From Mesorhizobium sp. M2A.F.Ca.ET.046.03.2.1 (GTDB lineage: Bacteria > Pseudomonadota > Alphaproteobacteria > Rhizobiales > Rhizobiaceae): a DNA stretch of 64,000 nt. The stretch is from NCBI RefSeq assembly GCF_003952425.1, contig NZ_CP034449.1:3720001-3784000 (forward strand), written 5' to 3'. The notes beneath the pieces were generated by a model, which was given only the letters and a program-made list of their open reading frames with translations, was not told the DNA's origin and made no database searches. Position numbers and translations under genes: made by a program. Below are positions 1 to 9,646 of this stretch, piece by piece (position 1 is the first letter of the stretch; each line of letters begins with the position of its first letter).

Positions 1-1080
1 ATGCGATCGCGCCGCAATAGCGCGTGAGAGGATGACATGGCCATCGAGAATACCACGCGATTCCTCGGCGATTGGATCACCCGTGCCATCACCCTCTACA
101 AGCACCGTATAGAAGGCCGTGATTGAGCCCCGCTCACCCATGCCGGCGCGCTCGAGCAGGCCTGGCAGCATGCCAAAAACGGAAGGAGGAAAGCCCCGTC
201 GCGTCGGCGGCTCACCCGCAGCAAGGCCTATTTCGCGCATAGCGCGGCAGAAGCGCGTCAGCGAATCCAGCATGAGAGCAACGCGTAGGCCTTGATCGCG
301 GAAATATTCCGCGAGCGCAGTCGCCATTGGAGCGCATTGCGCACGCTCTACCGCCGAGCGGTCGGATGTTTCAACCACGACGACCGTACGGAGAAGGCCC
401 TCTTCACCAAGATTCCTTTCGATGAATTCACGAACTTCCCGTCCACGTTCGCCTATGAGCGCCACTATGACGACGTCAGCGGCGGCACCCTTTACGATCT
501 GTGACAACAGCGTCGACTTGCCACCACCTGGCTCGCCATAAATCCCGATCCGCTGGCCCTCGCCGCACGTCAGCAGACCATCGAGGACACGGACCCCAAG
601 CGGGAATGGCCGCTCAATCATGCGCCTCGTCATCGGATTGGGGGCTCTGCCATGCAGGGGCCGAGTTTCGACGGTCTTGATTTCGCCTTTGCCGTCCAAT
701 GGGCGGCAACGACTGTCGATCACGCGACCGAGCAAATCGCCGCCGACGGGCACCTCACGCATTCGGCCAGTGGCCACGACCTCTGCGCGGCTGGATAGGC
801 CCACCAAGTCCCCGATCGGTGTCAGCAATACACCATCACCCGACAGGCCGATCACCTCGGCCTCGAGCGACAGCCCGGTTCGCGGGTCCTCTAGGAGGCA
901 AAGTTCCCCAATACGAGTGTCTGGCAAGACGGCATGAACCAGTGTGCCGATAGCCCGCGTGATCCGACCGCGCACCGCACGCGTGTCAATTCGCTTGGCC
1001 GCAGCCCTCAAAGACGAGATTGCTGGAACGAGAGCTCGAGTGTCGGCGTCAGCGTTATGTTCTGGGACGGGCTTTCTCAT
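1..1080 (-). CDS. rhcN: T3SS ATPase RhcN/SctN, 3' end cut by window edge
   Basis: Cytoplasmic ATPase that powers export through the rhizobial type III secretion system. The frame is open from the ATG at 1080 to the window edge, giving about 360 of the roughly 450 residues usual for the family. The Walker A loop GEPGGGKST falls at about residues 182-190. The later stretch with [30 protein letters not shown] (shown here only to name it as the FliI/SctN region: key motifs LDSLTRF and [11 protein letters not shown]) is typical of flagellar and T3SS ATPases. The start overlaps the nolV stop by 4 nt (ATGA), so the two are translationally coupled. It is the fifth gene of the nolB-nolT-nolU-nolV-rhcN operon. 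Identification is firm; the C-terminus lies outside the window. Confidence 0.93.
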   Translation of the reverse strand, partial: MRKPVPEHNADADTRALVPAISSLRAAAKRIDTRAVRGRITRAIGTLVHAVLPDTRIGELCLLEDPRTGLSLEAEVIGLSGDGVLLTPIGDLVGLSSRAEVVATGRMREVPVGGDLLGRVIDSRCRPLDGKGEIKTVETRPLHGRAPNPMTRRMIERPFPLGVRVLDGLLTCGEGQRIGIYGEPGGGKSTLLSQIVKGAAADVVIVALIGERGREVREFIERNLGEEGLLRTVVVVETSDRSAVERAQCAPMATALAEYFRDQGLRVALMLDSLTRFCRAMREIGLAAGEPPTRRGFPPSVFGMLPGLLERAGMGERGSITAFYTVLVEGDGTGDPIAEESRGILDGHVILSRAIAARSH

Positions 1081-1700
1081 AGCTCGCCTTTCTCACAGAG
1101 CGTCCCGAAACCAAGGCGCAGCGCGCGCATCTGGGCGTCAAGTCCAAGGTCAACATTGCCGTACTCGCTCCACAGCACGCAGCGTTGCGGCGACAATGTC
1201 GGGTCGGGCTCGATCCGCACCCTTGGTCGACCATCCTGGCCGTCGCATCGAGCAAACTCTCGTGCAAGCATGTCGACTTGCATGGGAGAAACATGAAGGC
1301 AAACGTCGGCGCCGCTGTATTGACACTCTATGGCGTGACGAACAGCCCTCACCAATAGCTCGCCCGGATCGAAAGCGCCGATAAGATCGCTCAATATTTC
1401 CATCACGAGCTGCGGCAATTCCTGCTCCAGAGCCGCCTTTCGTCGCGCGATTTCGGAGATTGTCTCCGCAATCAACCCTGCCATCTCCTCGGTGCCTGCA
1501 TTCGAGCCCTCCATGTGGCCGCGCGCCCACGCCCGCTGGTAAACCGCGCGTGCCCAGTTTCGAACGCGCTGCCGATGCCGTTCTGCCGCGGCAAGGGCTT
1601 GCGCGGCGCTGTGCCAGGTTTCGAGCTCGCTCGCGGGTATCAGTGGTCCGACTGGACGCATCTGCGGCGCTATTGGCCCCTCGGAAAGTTCGACTGTCAT
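1077..1700 (-). CDS. nolV: T3SS stator protein NolV (SctL family)
   Basis: Predicted peripheral stator of the T3SS ATPase complex, equivalent to SctL/FliH. The protein has 207 residues, matching rhizobial NolV. It has an Ala/Arg/Glu-rich helical middle (about residues 35-100) as in FliH-type proteins. It overlaps nolU upstream and rhcN downstream by 4 nt at each end, so the operon is tightly packed. The assignment rests on gene order (nolB-T-U-V-rhcN) as well as sequence character. No lesions seen. Confidence 0.88.
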   Translation of the reverse strand: MTVELSEGPIAPQMRPVGPLIPASELETWHSAAQALAAAERHRQRVRNWARAVYQRAWARGHMEGSNAGTEEMAGLIAETISEIARRKAALEQELPQLVMEILSDLIGAFDPGELLVRAVRHAIECQYSGADVCLHVSPMQVDMLAREFARCDGQDGRPRVRIEPDPTLSPQRCVLWSEYGNVDLGLDAQMRALRLGFGTLCEKGEL

Positions 1701-2314
1701 TTCACCGGGGTCTCTGTCTCAAAATGAGCTACTACAAGTGAAAGCAATTGGCCGGCGGCGGTCCAATGCTCATGTGCTGGAGTCTCCGCGGCAGTCCCCT
1801 CGGGCAATCGAAGAAGCACGCGGTTACGCTCGGTCGCTGAACTGTCCTGGAGCCAAGCTCCAAGACATGCGTGTCCATCGTATTCGATTTGCTGAGCGAG
1901 TTTTTCTGGGTCCGAGATCAGTCTTTTGTCAACAGCATGCAGCAGGTGTCGGATTCCGAATGCGTGTGCATCCACGCCGATGCGTTTAACAAGGATGGCA
2001 AGCTCAGGCTGAGAGACAAACGCGACCAGCGAACGGGCATGCCAGATACTACCAGCAAGAAGGGCCGCTCGATATGGATCATGCCCGCGTAGAAGGTCCG
2101 GCCTGCAGCCGATGTGGTTCAGATCCACGTCATCGTTGCCCAGCAATTCTGCCAGCCTTGGATGCAGTCTGGAACACTTCTGCAACTTCACTAACGTTTC
2201 GGCCGATAACGCTGGATCAAGACGCGCCGCAAGACGGGTTGGATGGGCCGAAGCCGCAAGCTCGCTCGCGCCCGGAAAGTGCGGACCATCAGGTCGGGCG
2301 GTCTGTATAGGCAT
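1697..2314 (-). CDS. nolU: T3SS protein NolU (SctK family)
   Basis: NolU is the conserved T3SS operon protein thought to be the SctK-type sorting-platform component in the cytoplasm. I chose the ATG at 2314, which gives 205 residues, because the frame further upstream (to 2440) runs inside nolT and NolU proteins are about 210 residues. With this start only 13 nt separate it from the nolT stop. The 3' end overlaps nolV by 4 nt. It has no membrane segment or enzymatic motif. Function of the family is inferred from T3SS models, not from this sequence. Confidence 0.82.
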   Translation of the reverse strand: MPIQTARPDGPHFPGASELAASAHPTRLAARLDPALSAETLVKLQKCSRLHPRLAELLGNDDVDLNHIGCRPDLLRGHDPYRAALLAGSIWHARSLVAFVSQPELAILVKRIGVDAHAFGIRHLLHAVDKRLISDPEKLAQQIEYDGHACLGAWLQDSSATERNRVLLRLPEGTAAETPAHEHWTAAGQLLSLVVAHFETETPVK

Positions 2315-2327
2315 TGGCAATGAGATG

Positions 2328-3164
2328 TCACCCACGTCCAATTGCAGGCATTCTTTTGCGAATGGCCTCGACAGCAGAAGCATCCCGGCGCCCCTCGACC
2401 TTGGAAACGCCGGTTGATTGCTTGCGCCGACGCGTAACAACGCCGATCAAGAGATAACAGGCCACGGCGAATACGGCTGCGGCAAAACCTGTTACGGTCG
2501 CCAGAAGTGGCGCAGGAAGAGGTAGTGATGCTTGTGGCAAAACAGCAGTCGGATCGGGCCGTTGCTCGTGTGCGGACCGTTCTACCGGCACCAAAACCAC
2601 TTCCACCTTATCGTAGGACAGGCCTTCGATGCTGTCGGCTACAAGCATCTTTATCTTTGGCAGCAGAGCCGCGACATTTGTTTTTGCGTCGTGCCTGATA
2701 AACACCGAGGCCGAGGATGGCGTGGCACCGGCTCGCACAAGGTCGTTATGCGGCAGCACGACGTGAACACGTACAGAAAAAACGCCATCGATATCGCTGA
2801 TCGTCCGCGACAACTCTTCGCTCAGGGCATACACGTAACGGGCACGCTCTTCGGTCGGCGAGGCAATCAGGCCTGATCCTTGGAATATCTCACCGAGGTT
2901 CTTGAAGGATTGGCGCGGCAGCCCCTTGGCGTTCAGAAGGTTGATTGAGAAGGCGAGCAGCTTTTCGTCAACCTGGATCGTGCTGGTTCCATCCTTGGCG
3001 ACCACCCGGATCGCGGCGACCCCGTTGTCTTCAAGAAGTGCGAGCATTTCATTTGCCTCACGCTCTTGCAATTGCGTGTAGAGGTCGGCTTTGCAAGCAG
3101 TGAGGGCGACGAGAACTGGCAGCATGACAAGTCTAACCGACCGCCACCCTGACAGGCCACGCAT
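2328..3164 (-). CDS. nolT: T3SS inner-ring lipoprotein NolT/RhcJ (SctJ)
   Basis: Inner-membrane MS-ring lipoprotein of the secretion apparatus (YscJ/FliF family). The ATG at 3164 is preferred over 3191 because GAGG lies about 10 nt before it; this gives 278 residues. A signal peptide ends in a lipobox (VALTAC), followed by the YscJ-type region with KADLYTQLQEREANEM at the mature N-terminus. One C-terminal membrane helix lies at about residues 215-240 and is followed by a basic tail. It is second in the nolB operon. nolT and rhcJ are two names for the same gene. Confidence 0.92.
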   Translation of the reverse strand: MRGLSGWRSVRLVMLPVLVALTACKADLYTQLQEREANEMLALLEDNGVAAIRVVAKDGTSTIQVDEKLLAFSINLLNAKGLPRQSFKNLGEIFQGSGLIASPTEERARYVYALSEELSRTISDIDGVFSVRVHVVLPHNDLVRAGATPSSASVFIRHDAKTNVAALLPKIKMLVADSIEGLSYDKVEVVLVPVERSAHEQRPDPTAVLPQASLPLPAPLLATVTGFAAAVFAVACYLLIGVVTRRRKQSTGVSKVEGRRDASAVEAIRKRMPAIGRG

Positions 3165-3200
3165 GATTTCGCCCTCGGCCAAGCCAATCATGCGCGCGGT

Positions 3201-3710
3201 TCAGCCTTCCTTCAAAAGTTTATTCACGGATGATGTGACGCCGCTGACGCCTTTGGAGATAAGCGCCACCTGGGTGACGCCGTTGTAAACATCCCGAAGA
3301 CCAGCCATCATCGTTTCGAAGTCTTGCCCTTGTTGGGGAATGCCCGAGATTCCGGTTCCCGCCTCACCTGGAACGGGAAGCTTCTGCGCCGGTCCCGGTA
3401 GAGCGCCCTTCGAAAGGGCTATGTCATGGTCGAGCGCGGGGAAGGAAACAGTGTTGTGTGGATATAGGGAGGAAATCGTCTGCAACACGCGATCGCCCAT
3501 GCCGCTCGTCGGCGCAGCCGCGCGCTGAACATCCATCGCCGCAGCAACTGGCGCCGCACTCGCTGGCCCCGCGGCGGCATCGTTTTTCAGCGAGTCGGCT
3601 GCATGCCCTAAGGCGCGCTCAAACTGGGCCTGCTCGACAATCGACGGTGATCCGACCCTGGGGAGGCCAGCCGTTAGAGTGGCAGAGATCGACGTGACAG
3701 GCATCATCAT
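3201..3710 (-). CDS. nolB: T3SS inner-rod protein NolB (SctI)
   Basis: First gene of the leftward T3SS operon; NolB is the inner rod/SctI-type component. The open frame reaches 3779, but that codon lies directly beside the tts box (3781-3810). A start at 3710 (three consecutive ATGs at 3710, 3707 and 3704) leaves a sensible leader and gives 169 residues, the usual NolB size. The C-terminal 60 residues (GISGIPQQGQ to the end) are the most conserved part. nolT follows after 36 nt. Confidence 0.85.
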   Translation of the reverse strand: MMMPVTSISATLTAGLPRVGSPSIVEQAQFERALGHAADSLKNDAAAGPASAAPVAAAMDVQRAAAPTSGMGDRVLQTISSLYPHNTVSFPALDHDIALSKGALPGPAQKLPVPGEAGTGISGIPQQGQDFETMMAGLRDVYNGVTQVALISKGVSGVTSSVNKLLKEG

Positions 3711-3780
3711 GTAAGGACTCGGTTGCTCTCTCTGACCGGGCGAGCCCCGCCCATTCATCACCCGGTGTCGGCGCAACACT

Positions 3781-3810
3781 CCTAGGGGGGCAAGCTGACA
3801 ACAAGCTGAC
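3781..3810 (-). promoter_or_regulatory. tts box for the nolBTUV-rhcN operon
   Basis: Read on the minus strand, the segment begins GTCAGCTTGTTGTCAGCTTG and ends in a run of Cs and CTA. It therefore has the tts-box plan of two GTCAGCTT-like blocks about 10 nt apart followed by a C-rich tail. The box ends about 70 nt before the nolB ATG at 3710. It is the expected binding site for the activator TtsI, whose gene is at 14732. Confidence 0.8.
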
Positions 3811-3897
3811 TAACGGCGGCGTCATTTCGACAATCTAAAATCTCTTCGGCAATTTAGTCACTTGTGATGATTTCAGCGTTTGGTTTATCAGTGCGAC

Positions 3898-4596
3898 ATG
3901 CCGAGAACGCTTATCCAACCCGTCACCCTGCATGTTTTGAGACTTCTTTGTGCCGGGTTTTTTCTGTCCACCGGGATTCACCCGGCGCATGCAGTCCCGC
4001 TGTCCCTTCCGGCGACACCCTATAGATACACGGTTCTGGATCAGGAGCTCGCTGCAGCGTTGCAGGAATTCGGCAACAACCTGAATATCAGGGTCAACAT
4101 CAGTCCTGCGGTGAAGGGGCGAATTCGCGGACGTATGCCTGATTTGCCACCGCGCGCGTTCCTCGACCGCTTGACGAACCTTTACGGTCTACAATGGTAC
4201 TATGACGGCCTTGTGCTCTATGTGTCTGCTGCACAAGAATCGCAAACTCGAATGCTTTTGATGACGTCGATTCGCTTCGATGCGTTCAAGGGGGCTCTCG
4301 ACAAGCTTGATATCTCCGACGAGCGCTATGTGGTCAAACCCGTGCCAGGCAATGGCCTCGTCTTCGTTTCCGGTCCACCGCGCTTCGTCGCACTCGTGGA
4401 GCAGACCTTTAACGGCTTGGTGGCGCAGGCGCAGGCGCAGACTCACATAGCGGCAACGCCAAAGGAATCAGTGCTGATCTTGTTTCGCGGCTCCTCCACT
4501 ACGGTCGTTCGCGACGGACGACCGGATGCTTCTTATTCTTCTGACATCCCACAACAGGATAGCGTTGGCGGGAAGCCTGAGCTGGGCAAGAAATGA
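3898..4596 (+). CDS. rhcC1: T3SS secretin N-terminal part RhcC1 (NolW)
   Basis: Outer-membrane secretin component. Rhizobia split the T3SS secretin into RhcC1, which has the N-terminal periplasmic domains, and RhcC2 (15445-16911). The ATG at 3898 gives 232 residues; a TTG at 3880 is an in-frame alternative. A signal peptide (about residues 1-32, ending near HPAHA) is followed by a secretin short domain and an N1-like domain (about residues 45-180). It is divergent from nolB and followed by nolX, as in other rhizobial T3SS loci. No clear ribosome-binding site is visible. Confidence 0.9.
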   Translation: MPRTLIQPVTLHVLRLLCAGFFLSTGIHPAHAVPLSLPATPYRYTVLDQELAAALQEFGNNLNIRVNISPAVKGRIRGRMPDLPPRAFLDRLTNLYGLQWYYDGLVLYVSAAQESQTRMLLMTSIRFDAFKGALDKLDISDERYVVKPVPGNGLVFVSGPPRFVALVEQTFNGLVAQAQAQTHIAATPKESVLILFRGSSTTVVRDGRPDASYSSDIPQQDSVGGKPELGKK

Positions 4597-4666
4597 ACAT
4601 TGAGGATTTCCCGCAGCTCTGAAGAACATGACTGCGGCTACCCCTTTGTGAACTCTTCGCAAACTC

Positions 4667-4696
4667 GTCAGTTTCTCGAAAGCTAATCCGCTCATG
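4667..4696 (+). promoter_or_regulatory. tts box upstream of nolX
   Basis: The block GTCAGTTTCTCGAAAGCT is followed by AATCCGCTCATG. This matches the tts-box core (GTCAG-TT-TCGAAAGCT) except for the weaker 3' C-rich tail. It lies after the rhcC1 stop and 202 nt before the nolX ATG. nolX therefore probably has its own TtsI-dependent promoter and does not rely only on read-through from rhcC1. The rest of 4597-4897 holds no gene. Confidence 0.75.
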
Positions 4697-4897
4697 ATGA
4701 GTCCCGGCAGCTCTCGCGGTGACTCCGGCCATTGTGTTGGACCGAACCTTGGAGCCGGCCCGGAACACAGCAATTGAAGGCAGGGCAGGCGCATTCGTGA
4801 CCTGCCGACGCTTGGAATTGTCGAATTTTGTGAAACGCAAGGGATCTTCTGTCGGGGTCTCTTGTGGGGATTTCAACGTCACGTCTGAGGATGCATA

Positions 4898-6831
4898 ATG
4901 TCGGCCAGTAATCTTTCAACTTTCTACCGCTCAAATTCGCTACAGTCCGCAAGGGGTTGGCCGGGCCTGAAAGTTTCCCATTTTGCGACCCAGCATCAGC
5001 AAAGTGCATCGTGCTTCGAAGCGATGCTGTCCACTTGTGTGCTGGCAGACAAGCCCGGCTCTTTCGCGCAAGGGGATCTGCCAGCGTCGAATCTTGATTC
5101 GACAATGGATAAATTGCGGCAGGACCCTTTGGGCCATCTGGCACCGGATGTCTTGACATTGAATGGCTTGGAGCAACACCCACTGGATCTGCTGCCGCCA
5201 AATATGAGGGCGGCTCTCAAGGAGGACCAATCGCAACGCTCCAAGGCGACTGAAGCCCAACATCTGCTCGGCGTCACTCCGAAGATCGAGCCGGCTCCCA
5301 GGCCGAGCCCCGGAATCACGTGGAACGGTGGGTCGCTGACCACGGCTGAGTTGCAGATTGTTGCGGTACTCAACCGTCACAAGGACCAATGCCCGCTTAC
5401 TTGGAAGTCGTTGACCGACAAAGCCAATGATCCCTCTACGCCACCGGATCTGAAAGCGGCGATCCAGGGACTGCAGCAGGATTCGGGACTTTTTATGCGA
5501 TTGGCTCGCAGGGCGACGGCCGCTGTGGAGGCAAGATCAACGCCAAGGACTTGGCCGGATTTTCAAACCACCACCCACAAGTTGCTGCATTTCAGGAAGC
5601 CCAAGCGCGAAGCTACGAGCAGAACTACATACCATCCGACGGCAGCGGAGGTTTGCAGCCTTCGGTCATGACCTTGAGCGATGCCTTGCGGGAGTTTTAC
5701 CGGTACTCCGAAAATCTGTCCAAGGACCTGAGTCTGGATGAGTTCAAGAAAATGGTCGGCGGCGAATCGAAAAACGGCAAATTTCCGCCCCAGGTCATTG
5801 CGGCGGCGCAATATTTCCTCGATCACCCCGATGCTTGGAACCAGTTGTGCGGTGGCTCGAAAGGGAAGATGCACAAAGAGGATTTCCTGCAAGTCGCCTC
5901 ATCGTCGATGAGCCTCACGCAAACTGAGCTGAATACGGTCGAGATGATCAAGGACCATCAGGACACGTTCTTTGGAAGCGGTGTTCTGACTCGCGACAAA
6001 CTGGCGAAAATGAAAGACGACAAGAGCCTTGATCCGAAAGTGCGGGAAGCAGCCTCTCAGCTCCTTTCAGATCCTCTTCTGTTTGGCCTCCTGAACAATT
6101 CGATCACGGGCTATAAGACCCATCATAAATTCTTCGACTTTGGCGGCGGGCATACGGTTGATTCCGGCAATATCAGCAAAAAAGACTTTGCCCATTTTTG
6201 CACAAACATGTCGTCTGCGAACCGCAACGTTCAGCAGCCAATCACCCACGGCGCCCAAACCGCAGAAGAGCAGAATGCCGTCGCGGACATGAAGATGGGC
6301 CTGATGGACCAGCCTGACATTAAGTCAGCCAAAAAGAACGGCGGGGCCGTCATGCACGTCGTCGACTCCGTGCTCAAAATCGAGACGAAAGTGCTCGACT
6401 TGGCGGCAACGGCGGTGGGACTGCTCAGCTTCATTCCGGGCCTCGGACAAGTAGCCGATCTTGCCTCGATGGTTCTCGAGGCTGAGTCGCAAGCAGCCAA
6501 TCTCCTGCGTACGGCCATTAACGGAGGCGATATGAAGCGAGCGCTGGAGGAAGCTGGCCTCAATATGGCCGCGCAGGCGATCGGCCTTATCGCAGGCCCC
6601 GAGGTCAAGCTGGCCATTCGAAATGGGCTCGTAAAGCACCTGATGGAAGAGGCCTTGGCGGCAGGCATTGATCTTTCGGTCTCGACGGCGCAGGACTACG
6701 CAGAAGGCTATGTGAATAACCTCAAAGCGCGCCTTGCAGGCGGCCCTGAGCAAAGCCTAGGCCTTCCGAGCATGCCATCATTCCAGAGTGTGGCAAGCAA
6801 TGTGCCCTTCGTCGGCATTGCCTTATCCTAG
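4898..6831 (+). pseudogene. nolX: Secreted T3SS translocon protein NolX/NopX, one frameshift
   Basis: NolX is a secreted protein of the rhizobial T3SS, related to HrpF and thought to form the translocon at the host membrane. The start ATG at 4898 is preceded by TGAGGA. The first frame runs from 4898 to the T5 run at 5490-5494. Adding one T there restores a continuous reading (GLFYAIGSQGDG... into KINAKDLAGFSNHH) into the second frame, which ends at 6831. The restored protein is about 644 residues, slightly longer than other NolX. The second half has a hydrophobic segment near residues 500-550 of the joined protein. The lesion is either a real one-base deletion or a homopolymer sequencing error; without it the gene would be intact. 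Confidence 0.85.
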
Positions 6832-7886
6832 CCGTCGCCTTGCGCGGAAGCTTTGGCTCGCGCGCTGACATAAGGGTCATTGTGGCACAAGCAGGGGTTC
6901 ATCCGCATCAACGCAGCGGTGTTCCTGACGCCATCTGGATCGGACTGTGAGGGGGATGTCCGAAGTCTGTGAAGGCTTCGGTATATGACGACTTCAGAGT
7001 TACGCTGAGCCCAGCCATCTCGAGCCGGTGCGCCGGGTCGAGGTTTTCACGGGCGCCGGCCGGCAGCGGGAATGGTCTCCGGAAGGCACGGCGCGGATGG
7101 TGGCGGAGCGGCGCAGCCGAAGGAACGGCTGTCGCGCGCCCAGGGCGGCCTCCCGAACAGCAGACGATGATCTCCTGCCTTGGGCCTATATCCTTGTGCC
7201 CACGCTCAAGGCAGTCGGCTGAAAACAGCGCTGATTTAAAACAGCATTATCCTGCACTGCACCCTCGATCCTTGCGCTCACCGATCGCTCGTCGACACGC
7301 ACGCGGTCAAGTCGTTATCGGCGCTATGCCGATGGGCTTCGAGAGCAAGGTGGACGCTGAGCGGTGCGTCAGCCTCAGGGCGCGGCTGGCCAGCTTTGGG
7401 TCTCACGCTCTATGACGGCAACACCCGGCTGATCAACTTGGCCTGTTCGCGGGCTCCCGGCAGCGGCGCGGAAGCCACGGTCCGCCTTCCTCGGCTTCAG
7501 GCCAAAGATACCGCAGCATGCTCCAGAGCTATGTCTGCCGCCTCCGCCCCATCGTCGCTGGTCATGTGGAAAGGACAAGCAGGCTACGCACCCCATAATC
7601 CCGTCGGGCAGGATTCGACAGTCGACGGCGAGACATTCGCCAAACCTCACCCTTGATTCTCAGCAACGTTAAAAAAATTCACATAATGTTCGTGAGTGTA
7701 GTCTCCTGTCAGGTGGTACATTAGCCCCAATATCTGGCGTCTTAGTCGTAGAAAGGACTGTGATCCATCTTCCATTAGCATCCATACCAGCGGATTTACA
7801 GCAAATGACGAGAGAGGTCTCATGCGGATTGATGGGGATAGAAGGGCTAGCGGCTTGCTGCATCCCGTCCGGGTTGATGCCAACCA
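6832..7886. other. Gene-poor stretch after nolX
   Basis: No plausible gene. Besides the IS66 remnant at 7008-7200, open frames here are short, lack ribosome-binding sites and resemble nothing I recognise. The part from 7650 to 7886 is more AT-rich and is the leader of the ArsR-like gene. I saw no nod box, tts box or sigma54 promoter in it. Confidence 0.5.
7008..7200 (+). pseudogene. IS66-family TnpA (orf1) remnant
   Basis: The translation around 7013-7105 reads RRVEVFTGAGRQREWSPEG, the opening of the small IS66 accessory protein (RRVEVFTGAGRRR-W-EEKARIV). A later frame gives a degraded version of the following helix region. The frame is broken and no downstream IS66 genes follow. It is a dead transposon fragment. 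Confidence 0.55.
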
Positions 7887-8231
7887 ATGTTGACACTGGT
7901 AAATCGCCTAAGGACGGCAGCGCATCTTGATCGCCTTCGAATCCTGGGCCTTTGCGCGCATGCGGATCTAACCGTCGGCGAGCTGGCCGATATTACCAGT
8001 CTGCCTCGCGAGCAGGTTCGACGCCACGTTCGGCGGCTGGGCAGAGCCAACTTTCTTTGCTGCAACGAACAACGTCCGCAGTCTTCGTACCATATGCAAG
8101 CAGGAGGCAAGGATGGCGGGCTGGCTCAATTGGTGGTCGATCTCCTGCCCCACGATGATGGCCATCATAAAAGAGACCTACAACGCCTGGAAGCAATACA
8201 AGACGCGCGGTTGAAGGGACCGCCTGCTTGA
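7887..8231 (+). CDS. ArsR/SmtB-type winged-helix stub lacking its methyltransferase domain
   Basis: A 114-residue protein with a winged helix-turn-helix (about residues 8-70; ELADITSLPREQVRRHVRRL is the recognition region). The tail VVDLLPHDDGHHKRDLQRLEAIQDAR resembles the linker that joins HTH and methyltransferase in the long ArsR-SAM-methyltransferase fusion proteins found near methionine-cycle genes. Here the protein stops right after the linker, so the methyltransferase half (about 200 residues) is missing. It lies 37 nt before glyA. It may still bind DNA and regulate glyA-metK, which is inference. Confidence 0.6.
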   Translation: MLTLVNRLRTAAHLDRLRILGLCAHADLTVGELADITSLPREQVRRHVRRLGRANFLCCNEQRPQSSYHMQAGGKDGGLAQLVVDLLPHDDGHHKRDLQRLEAIQDARLKGPPA

Positions 8232-8268
8232 TCGTGAAATAGATCAGTCCAAATGGAGCGCGACTACC

Positions 8269-9589
8269 ATGGATAACTCCGCCGGCGGCGCCATCGCGCA
8301 GCCCGACACTTACGGGCGGCCTCACTTAGCCGCCGTCGACTCCCGCGTTCACGAACTGCTTCTAAGACAGGAGCGTCAGGAGCGGACAACTCTCAAACTG
8401 ATCGCCTCCGAGAACTTTGCCTCCTCGGCGGTGTTGGAAGCGACCGGGTCGATTTTCACCAACAAGTATGCCGAGGGATACCCCGGTGCGCGCTACTACG
8501 CCGGAAACGAGATCGTCGATGAGCTTGAGACCCTCGCGATCGAGCGCCTGAAAGCGCTATTTGGCAGTGAACACGCCAACGTCCAGCCTTATTCAGGCTC
8601 GCCAGCCAACCAGGCTGTCTATCGCGCGCTTTTGAGCCCCCGTGACAAAGTCATGGGCTTGCCTTTACCCGAAGGCGGCCATCTGACTCACGGTTGGTCC
8701 GTCAATTTTTCCGGCAGCGATTATCAGCGCGTCCCGTACAGGCTGCACGAAAAGACACAGCAAATTGACTATGACCACTTGCGCGAGACCGCCAAGCGGG
8801 AACGCCCGAAGCTAATTTGGGTCGGCGGAACTGCTTATCCGCGTATTTTTGACTACGCGGCAATGGCCGAAATTGCTTCGGAGGTGAACTCGTATCTGGT
8901 GGCTGACATCGCCCACATCTGCGGCCTGGTTGTCGCAGGAGTGCATCCGAACCCCGTGTCCCATTGCGATGTGGTCACCAGCACCTCTCACAAGTCGATC
9001 CGCGGTCCCCGGGGTGGCTTCATTTTATCAAGGAATGAAGACCGTTATCAGCCCCTCCATCATCCGAAGAGCAAACACAATCTGCGCCGTGTTCCCTCTT
9101 CTGCAAGGCGGACCGCATATGAATACTATCGCCGCGCTTGCCGTCGCTTTGCAGGAAGCAGCGAACTCGTCCTTTCGTGTCTACGGTCAGCAGATCGTCC
9201 ACAACGCCAAGGCTCTGGCCCAGGCGCTTCTGGAGCGAGGTTATGAACTCGTCACTGGGGGCACTGACAATCACATGCTGATCCTTGATCTTCGGGACCG
9301 GCCGCTGTCAGGCAAAGCCTATGCGGAGCGCTTATCGCGTGCAGGCATCATTGCGAATTTCAATATGGTCCCGGGCGACCGGCGGCATCCGGCGCTGACA
9401 AGCGGCATCCGCTTAGGGACACCAGCGGTGACGTCCATGGGCATGCGCGAAACGGAGATGGTGCAGATCGCCGCTTTCATCGACTCGGTCTGCCGCCAGC
9501 CCGATGACCAGGAAGTTCATGCGAGCGTACGAAGAGACGTTGCCGACTTCTGCACTGCGTTCGATGTTCCCGGCATCCGCGACCGATAA
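8269..9589 (+). pseudogene. glyA: Serine hydroxymethyltransferase GlyA with one frameshift
   Basis: SHMT interconverts serine and glycine and charges tetrahydrofolate with a one-carbon unit. The first frame (8269 to about 9060) has HANVQPYSGSPAN, GGHLTHG and the PLP-lysine motif TSTSHKSIRGPRGG. The second frame carries AVFPLLQGGPHMN and the C-terminal domain to 9589. Together they give about 440 residues, the normal length. The shift lies between 9050 and 9085, where a single base seems to be missing. Read as is, the product stops at 9246 with a scrambled C-terminus and should be inactive. GGAGCG precedes the ATG. It sits between the ArsR-like stub and metK. Confidence 0.88.
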
Positions 9590-9646
9590 GCCACCCCAAT
9601 CCAGAAACTCCTCACTAACTCCAGCACTTGAAGCGAGGGCATTTTT

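Noticed and set aside
620..1384. Open frames on the plus strand opposite rhcN
   Set aside because: They are GC-rich shadows of rhcN and nolV; translation has no family character and no ribosome-binding site.
3811..3870. Possible second tts box for rhcC1 (GTCATTTCGACAATC...)
   Set aside because: Only a weak match; the spacing and second block are wrong. The divergent nolB box is clear, this one is not.
5485..5500. Programmed -1 frameshift in nolX
   Set aside because: The bases do not form an X-XXY-YYZ slippery heptamer in the zero frame, and no downstream hairpin stands out. A one-base deletion or sequencing error is simpler.
7735..7800. A nod-box-like ATCCATCTTCCATTAGCATCC before the ArsR-like gene
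   Set aside because: It lacks the GATG and ATC-N-AAACAATC parts of a nod box.
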